Counted from the first letter of the stretch, positions 6,643 through 16,581 are shown. The stretch is DNA of 64,000 nucleotides from JAPOXR01 sp965116115 (GCA_965116115.1 OZ220486.1:1984001-2048000), one strand, 5' to 3'. The notes: generated from the letters alone by a model not told the origin. Numbers and translations are program-made.

Positions 6643-9222
6643 TCAGGCAGCCCGCATCATCCGGTCCAGCATTTCGGAACTGTCGGCCGACAAATTCCCT
6701 GAGTTCCTTATCCGCTGCATTTGCCGCAGCATCAGTTCCTGCCGGTTCCGGTCGTATAGGTGCCGGGACTCGAACGCGGCGCAGTGCCGGGCCGCCACCT
6801 GCGGATTGACCGCATCGATCCTGATCAGCCAGTCTGCCAGCAATGCGTAGCCGCGGCCGTCAGAAGAATGGAATCCGGCGTTGTTGCCGAATGCGAACGC
6901 TGCGATCACCGCCCGGAAACGGTTCGGGTTCATCCATTCGAAGTCTGAATGCTCAGTCAGTTCCAGAGTGAGATCCACAGCCGCGACCGGCCGGGCCTCG
7001 AGAATTTGAAACGCGAACCATTTGTCCAGCACAAGCCTGTCCCCGGACCAGGAGGCATAAAAATCGGCGGTCTGGTCTTCACCCTTGGAGATCGACAGCA
7101 GCGAGCGCACGGCGCCGATTTTTTCCGTCATGTTATCAGCGGATTCGTACAGCTTTTCGGCTTCGGTCCCGCCGTCGATCCTGCACAGCAGCCGCAGCAG
7201 CGCAAGCCGCAGACTTCTTCTCCCCGCCGCGCGGCTGCCAGATGAGTAAGGGGCGCCGTCCCCCAGTTCGCGGCATCGGCGCGCCAGACCGGACGACATT
7301 GAGTCCGCGATTTTGTCTGTCAGTTCTTCGCGGGCGCTGTGAAACGCATTCGGATCCAGCACATGTCCCGCTTCCGCCAGAGTCCGCCGCACTTCGTTTT
7401 CGGGCGGCAGTTCCAGCATCAGCGCGCGGAACGCGGGGTCGAGCGACTGGTCGGCGACCAAAGACGCCAGCGCGCGGATGATTTCAATATCCGGCTCCGC
7501 CTGTTCACGGATCATTCCGGTCAGTGTCTTCTTCAGCAGCCGCTGCCCCGCGTCCCAGCGGTTGAAACTGTCGCTGTCGCGGCGGAGCGCGAACAGGGCG
7601 TCCTCGTTCGACTGTTCCGTCATCAGGATGACCGGGGCCGAAAATCCGCGCAGAATCGACGCTTTCGGACGGCACGGGAGATCTTTGAAACAAAACGTCT
7701 GCCGTTCTCCGGTCAGCAGCAGCACGCCGGGCGGCCGGATCTCACCGCCGCTTTCATTGATCAATCCGGCTGAAATCGGAATGGTCAGGGGTTTTTTGCT
7801 GTCTTGGCCGGGAGTAGGAGCGGTCTCCTGCTCAAAGGTCAGCCGCAGTTCATTGTTCTGAAATTCCGAACGCCAGCGAATCCGCGGCGTGCCCGCCTGG
7901 CTGTACCAGAGTTTGAACTGGGACAGATCGATATGCAGAACGTCTTCAAACGCCTTGATCCAGTCCTCGATCGTGCAGGCTTGGCCGTCATGGCGCTCGA
8001 AATACAGATCCGCCGCTTTGCGGTATGCGGCGGCGCCGGCCATCTGATGCAGCATGGAAACCACTTCGGCCCCTTTCTCGTAAACCGTCGCGGTGTAGAA
8101 ATTGCTGATTTCGCGGTAGGCGTCGGGACGCACCGGATGGGCGAGGGGACCGGCGTCCTCTGGGAACTGCGCGGTCCGAAGCCGGCGGACATCCTTGATC
8201 CGCACGACGGCGGCAGACCGTTGGTCGCTCGAAAACTGCCGGTCCCGGAAGACTGTCAGGCCTTCTTTCAGGCTGAGCTGGAACCAGTCGCGGCAGGTGA
8301 CCCGGTTTCCGGTCCAGTTGTGGAAATATTCATGCGCGATGACACTTTCGATGCGTTCGTAATCATCATCGGTCGCCGTGTCCGGGCTGGCAAGCACCAG
8401 TTTGGAATTGAAGATGTTGAGCCCTTTGTTCTCCATGGCGCCCATGTTGAAATCGTCGACGGCGACAATATTGAATTGATCCAGATCATATTCCCGCCCG
8501 TAATTGTCCTCGTCCCATTTCATGGCGCGTTTGAGGGCATCCATCGCGTAGCCGCATTTGCCTTCGTCGCCCCGCCGCACCCATATCCGCAGACTGACTT
8601 CCCGCCCGCCCGTCGTCGTGAAACTGTCGTTTACCGAGACGAGATCGCCGGCCACGAGCGCGAAGAGATAAGACGGTTTAGGCCACGGATCATGCCACTC
8701 CGCGAATCCGTCGCCGGCGGCGACGAGATTTCCGTTCGACAGCAGGACCGGCTGCGGGCTTTCAATCCGCACCGTGAACCGGGACAGGACATCCGGCCTG
8801 TCCGGAAAATGACATATCCGGCGGAACCCTTCCGGTTCGCATTGCGTGCAATACATGCCTTTCGACATGTAGAGGCCGTCGAGGGACGTATTGCGCACGG
8901 GGCTGATTTCAGTTTCCGCCTGCCAGAGAAATTCCTCTCCGGAAAGAATCTCCTTCGGCACTGTCAGGCCGTTTTCCGCGCGGCGGAGATGCGCGTCGTC
9001 CAAACAGGCGCCGTCAATTGACGCATGAACGAGCTTTAATCCCTTCCCGTCCAGCCGCAGGTCCTCAATTTCCGGAACAGCGGGATTGCGGCGGAACACG
9101 ATTACTGTTCTCACCCGGGTCGCCTCCGGATCCAGACTGAAGTTAATCCGGGTCCGGAATGCCAGCCACGCCGGCGGGCGGTAGTCTTTTCTTCTGACGG
9201 TTTTGTCAGGTTCGTGCGGCAT
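6643..9222 (-). CDS. pepN: Aminopeptidase N (M1 family)
   Basis: An 859-residue zinc aminopeptidase of the proteobacterial PepN type, which removes N-terminal residues from peptides in the cytoplasm. The GAMEN substrate motif is at about residues 261-265 and HEYFH at 297-301, with the third zinc ligand in SLKEGLTVF about 19 residues further on. The DUF3458 Ig-like and helical C-terminal domains follow. The start is put at MPHEPDKTVRRKDYRPPAW because homologues begin here; the frame is open to 9294. It lies just upstream of gatB in the same direction and could share its transcript. Confidence 0.93.
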   Translation of the reverse strand: MPHEPDKTVRRKDYRPPAWLAFRTRINFSLDPEATRVRTVIVFRRNPAVPEIEDLRLDGKGLKLVHASIDGACLDDAHLRRAENGLTVPKEILSGEEFLWQAETEISPVRNTSLDGLYMSKGMYCTQCEPEGFRRICHFPDRPDVLSRFTVRIESPQPVLLSNGNLVAAGDGFAEWHDPWPKPSYLFALVAGDLVSVNDSFTTTGGREVSLRIWVRRGDEGKCGYAMDALKRAMKWDEDNYGREYDLDQFNIVAVDDFNMGAMENKGLNIFNSKLVLASPDTATDDDYERIESVIAHEYFHNWTGNRVTCRDWFQLSLKEGLTVFRDRQFSSDQRSAAVVRIKDVRRLRTAQFPEDAGPLAHPVRPDAYREISNFYTATVYEKGAEVVSMLHQMAGAAAYRKAADLYFERHDGQACTIEDWIKAFEDVLHIDLSQFKLWYSQAGTPRIRWRSEFQNNELRLTFEQETAPTPGQDSKKPLTIPISAGLINESGGEIRPPGVLLLTGERQTFCFKDLPCRPKASILRGFSAPVILMTEQSNEDALFALRRDSDSFNRWDAGQRLLKKTLTGMIREQAEPDIEIIRALASLVADQSLDPAFRALMLELPPENEVRRTLAEAGHVLDPNAFHSAREELTDKIADSMSSGLARRCRELGDGAPYSSGSRAAGRRSLRLALLRLLCRIDGGTEAEKLYESADNMTEKIGAVRSLLSISKGEDQTADFYASWSGDRLVLDKWFAFQILEARPVAAVDLTLELTEHSDFEWMNPNRFRAVIAAFAFGNNAGFHSSDGRGYALLADWLIRIDAVNPQVAARHCAAFESRHLYDRNRQELMLRQMQRIRNSGNLSADSSEMLDRMMRAA

Positions 9223-9748
9223 GGCGGCGGTCTCCGCTGGCTTTGACTGCGGCTGAAAGCAGCCGGGATTGATCGGATCGGCGCACGGCCGCATCCGTTG
9301 ATCCCGCCTGAGACTCCGGCGGCATGATCCTGTGCCGGCCCTGCCGGCCGCGATACGCCGTTGGAAATTTCATCCGGTTTATGTCAGAATTTACCGCCAT
9401 CACAGGAAAGTCAATCACTCATGCGGCGTTTCCGGCAAAAATCAGTTCCGGAATTCCGTGTCTTGCGGCGGGCAGCCTGCCGCATCAAAGGGGCGATTTC
9501 TTTGTCCGGGTTCCGCGGGCCGGCCTGTAGACTGGAGTTGAGCAAAGCATTATGGATGCGTGACTGCTGTCTTGCGGCGCGGCGTCCGATCGGAGATTTT
9601 CGTTGTCAATCCAGAACATTCAGATGACGCGACGTCAATCCGCCGTTTGTCCTTGTCCGCGGAATCAGCTTGTCCGCATCGAGCAGGTTCCGCCGCGGGC
9701 CGCGGCAGGGATATTGCCCTCTCTGAACCGCGCGGAGATAATTTGCGC
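9223..9748. other. Divergent intergenic region, no gene seen
   Basis: The stretch separates pepN (minus) from the phosphoethanolamine transferase (plus) and must hold both promoters. Short open frames here lack family features, and no convincing -35/-10 pair was found by eye. Confidence 0.5.
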
Positions 9749-11383
9749 ATGAACAAACGGGCAGAGGAAGATCCGCGGTCCGGCCGGCATTGGCGCCTGA
9801 GGCGGATACAAGTCGGACTGTTCGGATATGTCGCCCTCGTATGTTTGGCCAATCTGATTCTCTTCCAACAGCCGTTGCTGAGCTACGCCGTTCCGTTATC
9901 CGGATTCCCGTCCTTACAGGGATGGGCCGTTCTGGCGACGATCGAAATGATTCAGATCTGTTTCATGGCAAGTCTTCTCTTCTTCGTTTCATTGCTTTCG
10001 TCGGCGGTTCTGCGGATTTTCTGCGCCGTCCTGTTTCTGATCAACGCCGCGGCCCTGTATTTCATGGTCACGTACGGGGTGCATCTCGACCGCACCATGA
10101 TCGGCAATATCTTCAACACGGACACGCGCGAGGCCGCGGAACTCTGGCACCCGACGGCGCTGCTCTATATCGCGGGTCTGGGCGTTCTGCCGTCCGTTTT
10201 CATTCTGGGCGCGAAGATCAGGATGGTGCGCTGGTTCTGGAGACTGCTGGCCGCCTTCGGTGCCTTGGCCGCCTTCGCGGCGTGGTATTTCGCCTTTTCG
10301 TTCACGTGGCTGTGGTTCGACCGCTACGCCTCGTCGCTTGGCGGGAAGGTCCTGCCTTGGTCCTACATCATCAACTCCGGGCGCTACGCAGCGCGCGCGC
10401 TGCTGGACAACAGGGTGCAGGTGGATCTTCCCGACGCCGTGTTCATCGACGATGACGGCGAGAGCCGGGAATTTGTCATTCTCGTCATCGGCGAAGCCTC
10501 GCGGGCCGCCAGCCATTCGTATTACGGCTATGAACGCGAGACCAATCCATTCACCTCCGAAATGGGCATGCAGGCGCTTCCGCCCGGCGAGTCCTGTTCG
10601 ACCTACACGCGCGCATCTGTTTCCTGTATCGTTACCCATGAAGGCCGGGATGCGCCTGCTTGGACTATGCACGAGCCGCTTCCCAGTTATCTGACCCGGC
10701 ACGGCGTTGAGACGATTGTCCGAACCAACAACACGGGACTGCCGCCGCTCAAGGTGGACCGGCAGGAAACGTTTTCCGAGATCACGGACGGCTGCCGAGG
10801 CGGCGACTGTCCCGACGATCCGTTTGATACACGGCTCCTTTGGGGTTTGGCAGATCATCTGCGACAGTCTGATTCGCGGCGCGTTTTCATTCTCCTGCAG
10901 CTGACAGGCAGTCACGGACCTGCCTATTACACCAAGTATCCGCCGGAATTCGAGCAATTCACGCCGGTTTGCGAAACGGTTCAGTTCGCCGACTGCACCC
11001 GGCAGCAACTGGTGAACGCTTATGACAACACCATCCGGTTCACGGACAGCCTTCTGGCGGATATAATTTCTGTTCTGGAGTCATTCGAAGATGTCAGTTC
11101 GACGCTCATTTATGTTTCGGACCACGGCCAGTCCCTCGGCGAGAAAGGGTTCTATCTGCACGGATCTCCGGTTTTGATCGCTCCTGAAGAGCAGCGGATG
11201 ATTCCGTTTCTTGTCTGGATGTCCGAGAAATTCCGGCGCAGGCACGGAATAGGCGAAGCGGGAATCACGGTCTCCGAGTCTTATCCGCATGACTTTCCCT
11301 TTCACAGCGTGATGGGCGCATTCGGGATGCGGAGCGACATCTACAAGCCCGAATACGATATTTTCGGGCCGGCGGTGAAGTGA
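9749..11383 (+). CDS. EptA-like phosphoethanolamine transferase
   Basis: A 544-residue inner-membrane protein of the EptA/sulfatase superfamily. Four to five hydrophobic segments fill the first 170 residues, followed by a periplasmic catalytic domain: FVILVIGEASRAASHSYYGY with the metal-binding Glu, CSTYTRASVSC where EptA enzymes carry the nucleophilic Thr, DTRLLWGL, LTGSHGPAYY and the metal site YVSDHGQSLGE. Such enzymes move phosphoethanolamine from phosphatidylethanolamine to lipid A or another envelope glycan. The ATG at 9749 follows GGAG by about 13 bases. The frame is open from 9560 but the added residues are not like a signal. The next gene starts one base after the stop. Confidence 0.85.
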   Translation: MNKRAEEDPRSGRHWRLRRIQVGLFGYVALVCLANLILFQQPLLSYAVPLSGFPSLQGWAVLATIEMIQICFMASLLFFVSLLSSAVLRIFCAVLFLINAAALYFMVTYGVHLDRTMIGNIFNTDTREAAELWHPTALLYIAGLGVLPSVFILGAKIRMVRWFWRLLAAFGALAAFAAWYFAFSFTWLWFDRYASSLGGKVLPWSYIINSGRYAARALLDNRVQVDLPDAVFIDDDGESREFVILVIGEASRAASHSYYGYERETNPFTSEMGMQALPPGESCSTYTRASVSCIVTHEGRDAPAWTMHEPLPSYLTRHGVETIVRTNNTGLPPLKVDRQETFSEITDGCRGGDCPDDPFDTRLLWGLADHLRQSDSRRVFILLQLTGSHGPAYYTKYPPEFEQFTPVCETVQFADCTRQQLVNAYDNTIRFTDSLLADIISVLESFEDVSSTLIYVSDHGQSLGEKGFYLHGSPVLIAPEEQRMIPFLVWMSEKFRRRHGIGEAGITVSESYPHDFPFHSVMGAFGMRSDIYKPEYDIFGPAVK

Positions 11384-11384
11384 C

Positions 11385-12014
11385 ATGACTTTTGCGGAAA
11401 TTCTCAAGCTTCCGCGGGCGCAGTTCCGCCGCCGCCCCGCCGCGTTCCTGCTGGCCTTCGCGCTCATCTTCGCCGCCGCGGTTTATCCCAGCGACTTGGA
11501 GGTGCGGCGCGCGGACGCGGACGGCGGGGCCGGCTATCAGACGGCCCGTTTCGCCGAAGACACCGTGCGCCACGTAAACTGGATTCTTCCGCTGGCTCTG
11601 GCCGCGGTCAGCCGGGATGCGTCCGGATTCAAGCAAATCGCCGCAATAGCGGTTGCCGCGACAGCGGCGACGCACGTTCCGAAGCGTCTGCTGAATGATG
11701 TCATGGTCATGGGCGTCCGCCTCGGGCAGCGGCCTCACTCGGCGAACAGCAGGCACAATATGCCGTCCGGCCATTCGGCCATGTCCGGTGCCGGCGCCTA
11801 TCTTATGGTCCGCCGCTACAGCCTGTGGTTCGCCGCTGTCGGCATACCTGTCCTCCTGCTGACGATGTATGCCCGCGTCATGCTGGACGCCCACACTGTT
11901 TCCGCGACCATCGCCGGCGCCGGGACGGGCATGATAACGGCGGCGCTTTTCAGCACGAAAATGGTCGATTTCAGACAGCGGGCGAGGCGGACGCTCCTCC
12001 AGTTCAAACTATGA
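11385..12014 (+). CDS. PAP2-family membrane phosphatase
   Basis: A 209-residue membrane protein with the complete PAP2 signature: LGQRP (Arg115-Pro116) preceded by Lys100, PSGH at 127-130, and R164-x3-D168-x-H170 with a later hydrophobic segment. PAP2 enzymes dephosphorylate lipid phosphates; LpxE and LpxF, the lipid A 1- and 4'-phosphatases, belong here. Placement directly behind an EptA-like transferase, with one base between them, suggests a two-step change of the lipid A head group (phosphate off, phosphoethanolamine on), as known in Helicobacter. This is inference; undecaprenyl-diphosphate or phosphatidylglycerophosphate are alternative substrates. Confidence 0.8.
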   Translation: MTFAEILKLPRAQFRRRPAAFLLAFALIFAAAVYPSDLEVRRADADGGAGYQTARFAEDTVRHVNWILPLALAAVSRDASGFKQIAAIAVAATAATHVPKRLLNDVMVMGVRLGQRPHSANSRHNMPSGHSAMSGAGAYLMVRRYSLWFAAVGIPVLLLTMYARVMLDAHTVSATIAGAGTGMITAALFSTKMVDFRQRARRTLLQFKL

Positions 12015-12766
12015 GCCGCAAGTCCTCCGGCGATATCCCTATCGTTCGGCTGGTCCCGAACATCATTACATTTTTCGCCATCTGCGTCGGTCTGACCTCG
12101 CTGCGAATCGCGATGCACGGCAATCTCCCGCTCGCTCTGTACCTGTTGCTGCTGGCGATGGTGCTTGATGCCCTTGACGGAAAAATCGCGCGGGCCATGC
12201 AGAGCGAGAGCAAGGTGGGCGCCGAACTGGACTCGCTCGCCGATTTTTTCAATTTTGGAATCGCGGCGCCGTTGATCGTGTTCTTCAAGGTCTTTCTGAA
12301 TTCGGCGGTTCCGACACTCGGATGGCTTGCCGTGATGACGGTGGCGGTCTGCTGTGCCTTCCGCTTGGCGCGATTTAATGTCGTCGTCGCCGAGGCTGGT
12401 CCCGATGACAAAATCAGTCCGGATTTCGCGGGTGTTCCGGCGCCGATGCTGGCCTGCCTGACGATGTCTCCCCTCTTTCTGGTGATGCTGGGCGTCGAAG
12501 TGACCGAAGACTATGCGGCCCCGGCCGCGCTTTATCTGGTGTTCTGCGGACTGCTCTCCATCGGCAGCTTTCCGACCTTGTCGATCAAGAGTTTATCCGT
12601 TCCTGAGAAATTCCAATTTCTCCTGATGCTGGCGGCGGCATTGGCTCTGGTCACTATCGTTGTCTATCCTTGGCATACTCTGCTTGCCTTCAACGCCGCA
12701 TATCTGGTGTCGCTGCCGTTTTATGCGCTGACAGCCAATCTCCGTAAGCGGAAATCAGACGGATAG
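12011..12766 (+). CDS. pssA: CDP-diacylglycerol-serine O-phosphatidyltransferase
   Basis: A 251-residue membrane enzyme that makes phosphatidylserine from CDP-diacylglycerol and serine. The CDP-alcohol phosphotransferase motif DALDGKIARAMQSESKVGAELDSLADF supplies the conserved Asp residues (written here in two parts: DALDGKIAR and GAELDSLADF around a short spacer). Six hydrophobic segments follow. The ATG at 12011 overlaps the stop of the PAP2 gene as ATGA, so the two are translationally coupled. The 3' end overlaps the 3' end of psd, which runs the other way, by 12 bases. Confidence 0.92.
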   Translation: MSRKSSGDIPIVRLVPNIITFFAICVGLTSLRIAMHGNLPLALYLLLLAMVLDALDGKIARAMQSESKVGAELDSLADFFNFGIAAPLIVFFKVFLNSAVPTLGWLAVMTVAVCCAFRLARFNVVVAEAGPDDKISPDFAGVPAPMLACLTMSPLFLVMLGVEVTEDYAAPAALYLVFCGLLSIGSFPTLSIKSLSVPEKFQFLLMLAAALALVTIVVYPWHTLLAFNAAYLVSLPFYALTANLRKRKSDG

Positions 12767-13447
12767 CGCGGGATATCCCCGCGCCGCGGAATTTAGATCC
12801 GCGATGACTGTTTCGCCGGCGACCGCCGTCTGCCCGACAGCGACCGTCACCGCCGCATTCGCGGGCAAATAAACATCGAGGCGGCTTCCGAACCGGATCA
12901 GGCCGAATCTCTCGCCGATGCTCAGGCGGTCTTCCCGCGCGGCGAAACAGACGATGCGACGCGCGACTAGTCCGGCGATCTGCACCACCCCGATCCGCAC
13001 GCCTCCTCCGCAGTCAATGACAATTCCGTTGCGCTCGTTGCTTTCACTGGCCTTGTCGAGAGATGCGTTCACGAACGATCCCCGCCTGTAGACAGCGGCG
13101 GCGACCCGGCCGCTGGCCGGCGCCCGGTTGACGTGGCAGTTGAACAGATTCATGAACACAGACACGCGATTCATCGGCTGATCACCCAACTCCAATTCCG
13201 GCGGCGGAACAACGCTGGTGATCTGCGAGACGATTCCGTCCGCCGGGGAGACGACAGCACCTTCGCGCTGCGGAATGACCCGCGGCGGATCCCGGAAAAA
13301 GTAGTAGCACCAGACGCTCAGTCCGAGGCCGGGGATTGCCAGCGGCGGCCACAGAAGTCCCAGAAGGGCAGCGGCCGCGAGCGCCGTAAAGACAAACTTT
13401 CTGCCTTCGCGGTGCATCGGCACCAGAACGATGCGCATCATGTCCAT
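12755..13447 (-). CDS. psd: Phosphatidylserine decarboxylase proenzyme, short form
   Basis: A 230-residue PSD-A type enzyme that decarboxylates phosphatidylserine to phosphatidylethanolamine. The N-terminus has two hydrophobic stretches, SPADGIV at about 67-73 and NCHVNRAP at 103-110 are conserved, and the self-cleavage site is Gly187-Ser188 in IRFGSRLDVY, where Ser becomes the pyruvoyl group. Together with pssA it provides phosphatidylethanolamine, which is the donor for the EptA-like enzyme two genes away. In most alphaproteobacteria psd and pssA are co-directional; here they converge and their last bases overlap. A second ATG ten codons downstream (MHREGRKF) is an alternative start. Confidence 0.92.
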   Translation of the reverse strand: MDMMRIVLVPMHREGRKFVFTALAAAALLGLLWPPLAIPGLGLSVWCYYFFRDPPRVIPQREGAVVSPADGIVSQITSVVPPPELELGDQPMNRVSVFMNLFNCHVNRAPASGRVAAAVYRRGSFVNASLDKASESNERNGIVIDCGGGVRIGVVQIAGLVARRIVCFAAREDRLSIGERFGLIRFGSRLDVYLPANAAVTVAVGQTAVAGETVIADLNSAARGYPALSV

Positions 13448-13650
13448 TATGCCTTCAAGGCCCTGTCATCTGCCGTAAATGCCTGCCGGGCACGGATCGG
13501 TTTCATCCGCCCGCTTATCATGTCTGACCGAAAGAAAACTGAACAGGCGGTCGAGCGGCAGATTCGTCCTGAATGGGTGCGTTCCCCATGCCTGCGCTTC
13601 TGTAGCTGAGAAATTTCAACTCCCGGGACGCCGCGCCAGCAGTCGAGGCG

Positions 13651-14781
13651 TTATTTTGGATCGAGACTGAGTAAATATTCTTCCGCCCGAATTCTGGCTG
13701 AACGATTTCCGTTGTTGCCCCCGAGCGTTGAGAAACGGCTCTTTACTTTGACGGAATTAACCGTGAACCAATTGCGGGCCATGTCAATTACCTGCTTGCC
13801 AGTGAGTCCATTCGATGCTGCGCCGGCAGGAAAGGTGACGATGACACCAGCTTGACGCTTTCCTATGGTCTCCAGTAAATCATGAAGGGCGCGCGCTGAT
13901 TCAGAAGACAAACTGTATCGTGACTGATGTCGCAATTCGCGCGGCGGATAGCGTCCGCTTCCCGAGACTTGAACATTGTACCCATCAGCGATTGTTTCCA
14001 AGACGTGATAAAATCTGCTATATTGAACTGATGAATAGGGAGGGTCAATAAATACAAGGTCGGAGTCTGTGAGATCATGTGCAATTTTGTTCGCGTCACC
14101 TTTCGCGGCAGTACCTTCAATATTGGAAACGGTATTTGACAAAAGTTCTGCATAGCTGCGGACACGTCCAAGGACATTTTGCGACCACGCGCGGCGCAGA
14201 AATGGTTCCGCCGACAGTGTCGCTCTAAAAGGTTGAGCGGTATGACCCGGCGAAGCTGCGCAATCACTAGCCGCTTGCACGAGAGCGGCCAGCGCTGCCA
14301 AGCGGTAAGGACGGCGGGACGGCAGGGAACTGCGTAAGGAGTCGAAATAAATTGCTTGCAGCGGGCTGAAGTAATATCCGCCGTAAGCCGAGGTTGCCGG
14401 TGTGCCCGCATTGGCGCACAATGCTCTTGCAGCGTCTGTGAATTCCATGATGGTCATTTGTTTGGTGTAACGTTCGAAGTTGCTCGCACGCACGAACATT
14501 TGGTGGTTTTCCGCGCAGGATGTTGCCTTACCGCCCCATTTTTCGATCCAGTTGTGGTCAAGAGCGACCGTTCGACAGACAATCGATCCGGCTAAAACCC
14601 GGCAGAACTCTTGGAGGTCGTTGGCCAGTACCGGCACAGCGTGTTTGCTTGCAACATGCCATGATACCGCAGCTGAACCGGAAAAGAGATCAACAAACCG
14701 TTTGTGCTGCGAAATGCGGGAATGAATGAGGTCAGCCAAGCCGTTGCGCAGCATCCATCGCTTGGATCCCATATACTTCAT
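13651..14781 (-). CDS. D12-class N6-adenine DNA methyltransferase
   Basis: A 376-residue Dam/D12-type methyltransferase starting MKYMGSKRWML. Motif X/I are seen as KYMGSK and VDLFSGSAAVSWH, the catalytic motif IV as VFIDPPYSSVQYSRFYH, and the central part holds a probable target-recognition region. It would methylate the N6 of adenine in a specific sequence. A start at ATG 14802 (MHLGHRR) is also possible; either start overlaps the 3' end of the gene upstream. The GC content seems lower than in the neighbouring core genes. Together with the broken upstream gene this looks like a restriction-modification or other defence module acquired by transfer. Confidence 0.85.
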   Translation of the reverse strand: MKYMGSKRWMLRNGLADLIHSRISQHKRFVDLFSGSAAVSWHVASKHAVPVLANDLQEFCRVLAGSIVCRTVALDHNWIEKWGGKATSCAENHQMFVRASNFERYTKQMTIMEFTDAARALCANAGTPATSAYGGYYFSPLQAIYFDSLRSSLPSRRPYRLAALAALVQAASDCAASPGHTAQPFRATLSAEPFLRRAWSQNVLGRVRSYAELLSNTVSNIEGTAAKGDANKIAHDLTDSDLVFIDPPYSSVQYSRFYHVLETIADGYNVQVSGSGRYPPRELRHQSRYSLSSESARALHDLLETIGKRQAGVIVTFPAGAASNGLTGKQVIDMARNWFTVNSVKVKSRFSTLGGNNGNRSARIRAEEYLLSLDPK

Positions 14782-16448
14782 GCGCCGATGCCCCAAATGC
14801 ACGCTCTTTCTGCTTGGCTCAAGATTGTAAGTTGATTTCTCAGCGAATCCGAAAATCTCCGTTGATCAACAATGTCCGTGAAGTTTTGCGCTTCTACATC
14901 AGCTACAACATATGACACCTCATCCCACAGTTCTTCGAACTCTTCAGGGGGATGGTCGGCCGACCAAAAACCTCTGTCAATTCCCACTGTATCTAACCGC
15001 GGCTGCAGATCATCACCTTCCAAGTCAAATTGCGCATCAAGGAATGCAGAGCGAACAACGCTGACTGCCAATCTGAGCAGAAGCAAGGCTCTGCTGACCA
15101 TAGCGTGAACATCACCCGGTAGCCGGCTGTCGGCATTTGCTAAGACCGGAAAATCTGTCGGGTCGCTCTCAAGGAATTCAATGTTTACAAACGCTTTCAC
15201 CTGAGGAGGCAACCTCCGAAAGACTGTTTGCCAAGGAGTGGTTTGAGAATTGATTTTCAATTGTTCCTTTCGCATAAGGCCCAAAAATTTCCGCAAGAGA
15301 TGGCGGTCCAGATTAGGAAAGCCGCCACGTCCGTCCGGTTCAAGTCCGCGCCAAATCGATTGCACGAGTTCCAACCGAGATGGTAACGAAGAGTATGCGG
15401 TGTTGAAGGCGTGCACGCAGTAGCTGGAGATGTTCCTGGATTCATGATCTTCGGCCGACCGCTTCAAATCAACTCCCCAGCTATTGATAGTTTCAATTAC
15501 CGGCTGAGCTTCTTGTGCGCTTGGCCAAACGGCATTAACACAGTCCAGCAAAGATACATCGCGGAACCTCACCGCTTTTAGAAATACACCTGCTTCTCTC
15601 TGACCAGCCCATTCGCGCAGCGCTTCCCAAGTGGCCGTATGTGTTCCAAGACCTTTGTCTGCCGGCTTGCGTTTGCCGATGTGAAACGGTTTGCCCAAAT
15701 CATCTACCGCGAAGTTGACGCCATTGAAAATGCCGATGCCATGACAATTCAGGATACTCAGCGCGGCTCTTAACTGAGCATAATATGAAAGGTGCCTGGC
15801 AGGCAGTGTGGGTGTCGCCGGATAGCAATGCCGCTAAGGCCCGTGCAAAAAAAGTCCAGCCGTCCGAGCAGTGACTCGGGCCCGTGGCGGCAAGGACATC
15901 AACAATATGTCGGGGAGTGAATGCCTCTGTCATTTCTGTGTAGCATCGGCACTTTATTCCATTCTTTTTCAGGAACTGGCCGGTGGCGGCCGGATGACCC
16001 GTCGGCAACCAGACATTCGCGGCCTTGCCAGCCAAACCGGAAAGTGCGCCAATCACCGGCTCTCGGCTCGCCCGCTGCAGATTCGTGATGTCAAGTTTGG
16101 GCTTAGGAACTTGCATTAAGTCAGCGACTGGCTGGGCCCTTGGATCAAAGTCGTATTCGTTCCAGATATCCAGCCACTGCGTCAGCCGCAGCACAGAGAT
16201 TTGATTGTCATAAGGCATCCATTTTCTTCCATTTTGATCTCGGTCCAGCCCGCGCGGCATCCGATTTGTCCGCTTGGCTTTCGGGTCCAGAAAACGGTCG
16301 CCGTCGAAACAGACCGGGTCATTTGCTGTCTCGCAGAGCCATACCACCGTCTTCCATAAAATGTTTCGCGTACGCTTGCGGAACGCTGCACAGTCCAGAG
16401 ACGCACTGGGGAAAAACGCAACCGCCGAGCAGGTTTCCAGTAATGTCC
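14778..16448 (-). pseudogene. Uncharacterised methyltransferase partner, frameshifted
   Basis: Two adjacent frames belong to one gene. The upstream part (to about 15835) contains CFDGDRFLDPKAKRTNRMPRG and NGRKWMPYDNQISVLRLTQWL, and the downstream part reads HLSYYAQLRAALSILNCHGIGIFNGVNF then HIGKRKPADKGLGTHTATWEALREW, ending at 14778 within the methyltransferase start. The two join only after a frameshift near 15830: both frames run into the other's sequence there. The first codons lie on the far side of the MITE at 16449-16581. The intact protein would be about 550 residues. I do not recognise the family; the context suggests a restriction or defence partner of the methyltransferase. Confidence 0.6.
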
Positions 16449-16581
16449 CTAGTAGTTTGTCATTATTGTATTAATGGATAAAAAAGTGAAGTAGACGCTC
16501 CCCTTGTGTTACGGGCTCAATGCTTCCGGTTTCTGCTCCCAACCTGCTATTTTCGTCAATTCTGCTGTGTTTGACTACTAG
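16449..16581 (-). repeat. MITE copy B, inserted into a gene start
   Basis: 133 bp from CTAGTAGTTTGTCATT to GTTTGACTACTAG, inverted relative to copy A and well matched over the whole length. TA is present at both borders (16450-16451, 16579-16580), as expected for Tc1/mariner-like IS630 transposition. Removing the element and one TA on the minus strand gives ATGGCTGACCTAGGGACATT, which opens the frame MADLGTLLETCSAVAFF into the broken gene. Confidence 0.85.

Noticed and set aside
7804..9021. 405-codon plus-strand frame inside pepN
   Set aside because: Lies antisense to conserved pepN motifs including HEYFH; composition is that of a shadow frame.
13520..13609. Short frame MSDRKKTEQAVERQIRPEW divergent from psd
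   Set aside because: Only 29 codons before a stop; could be the stump of a gene lost when the methyltransferase module arrived, but nothing supports that.
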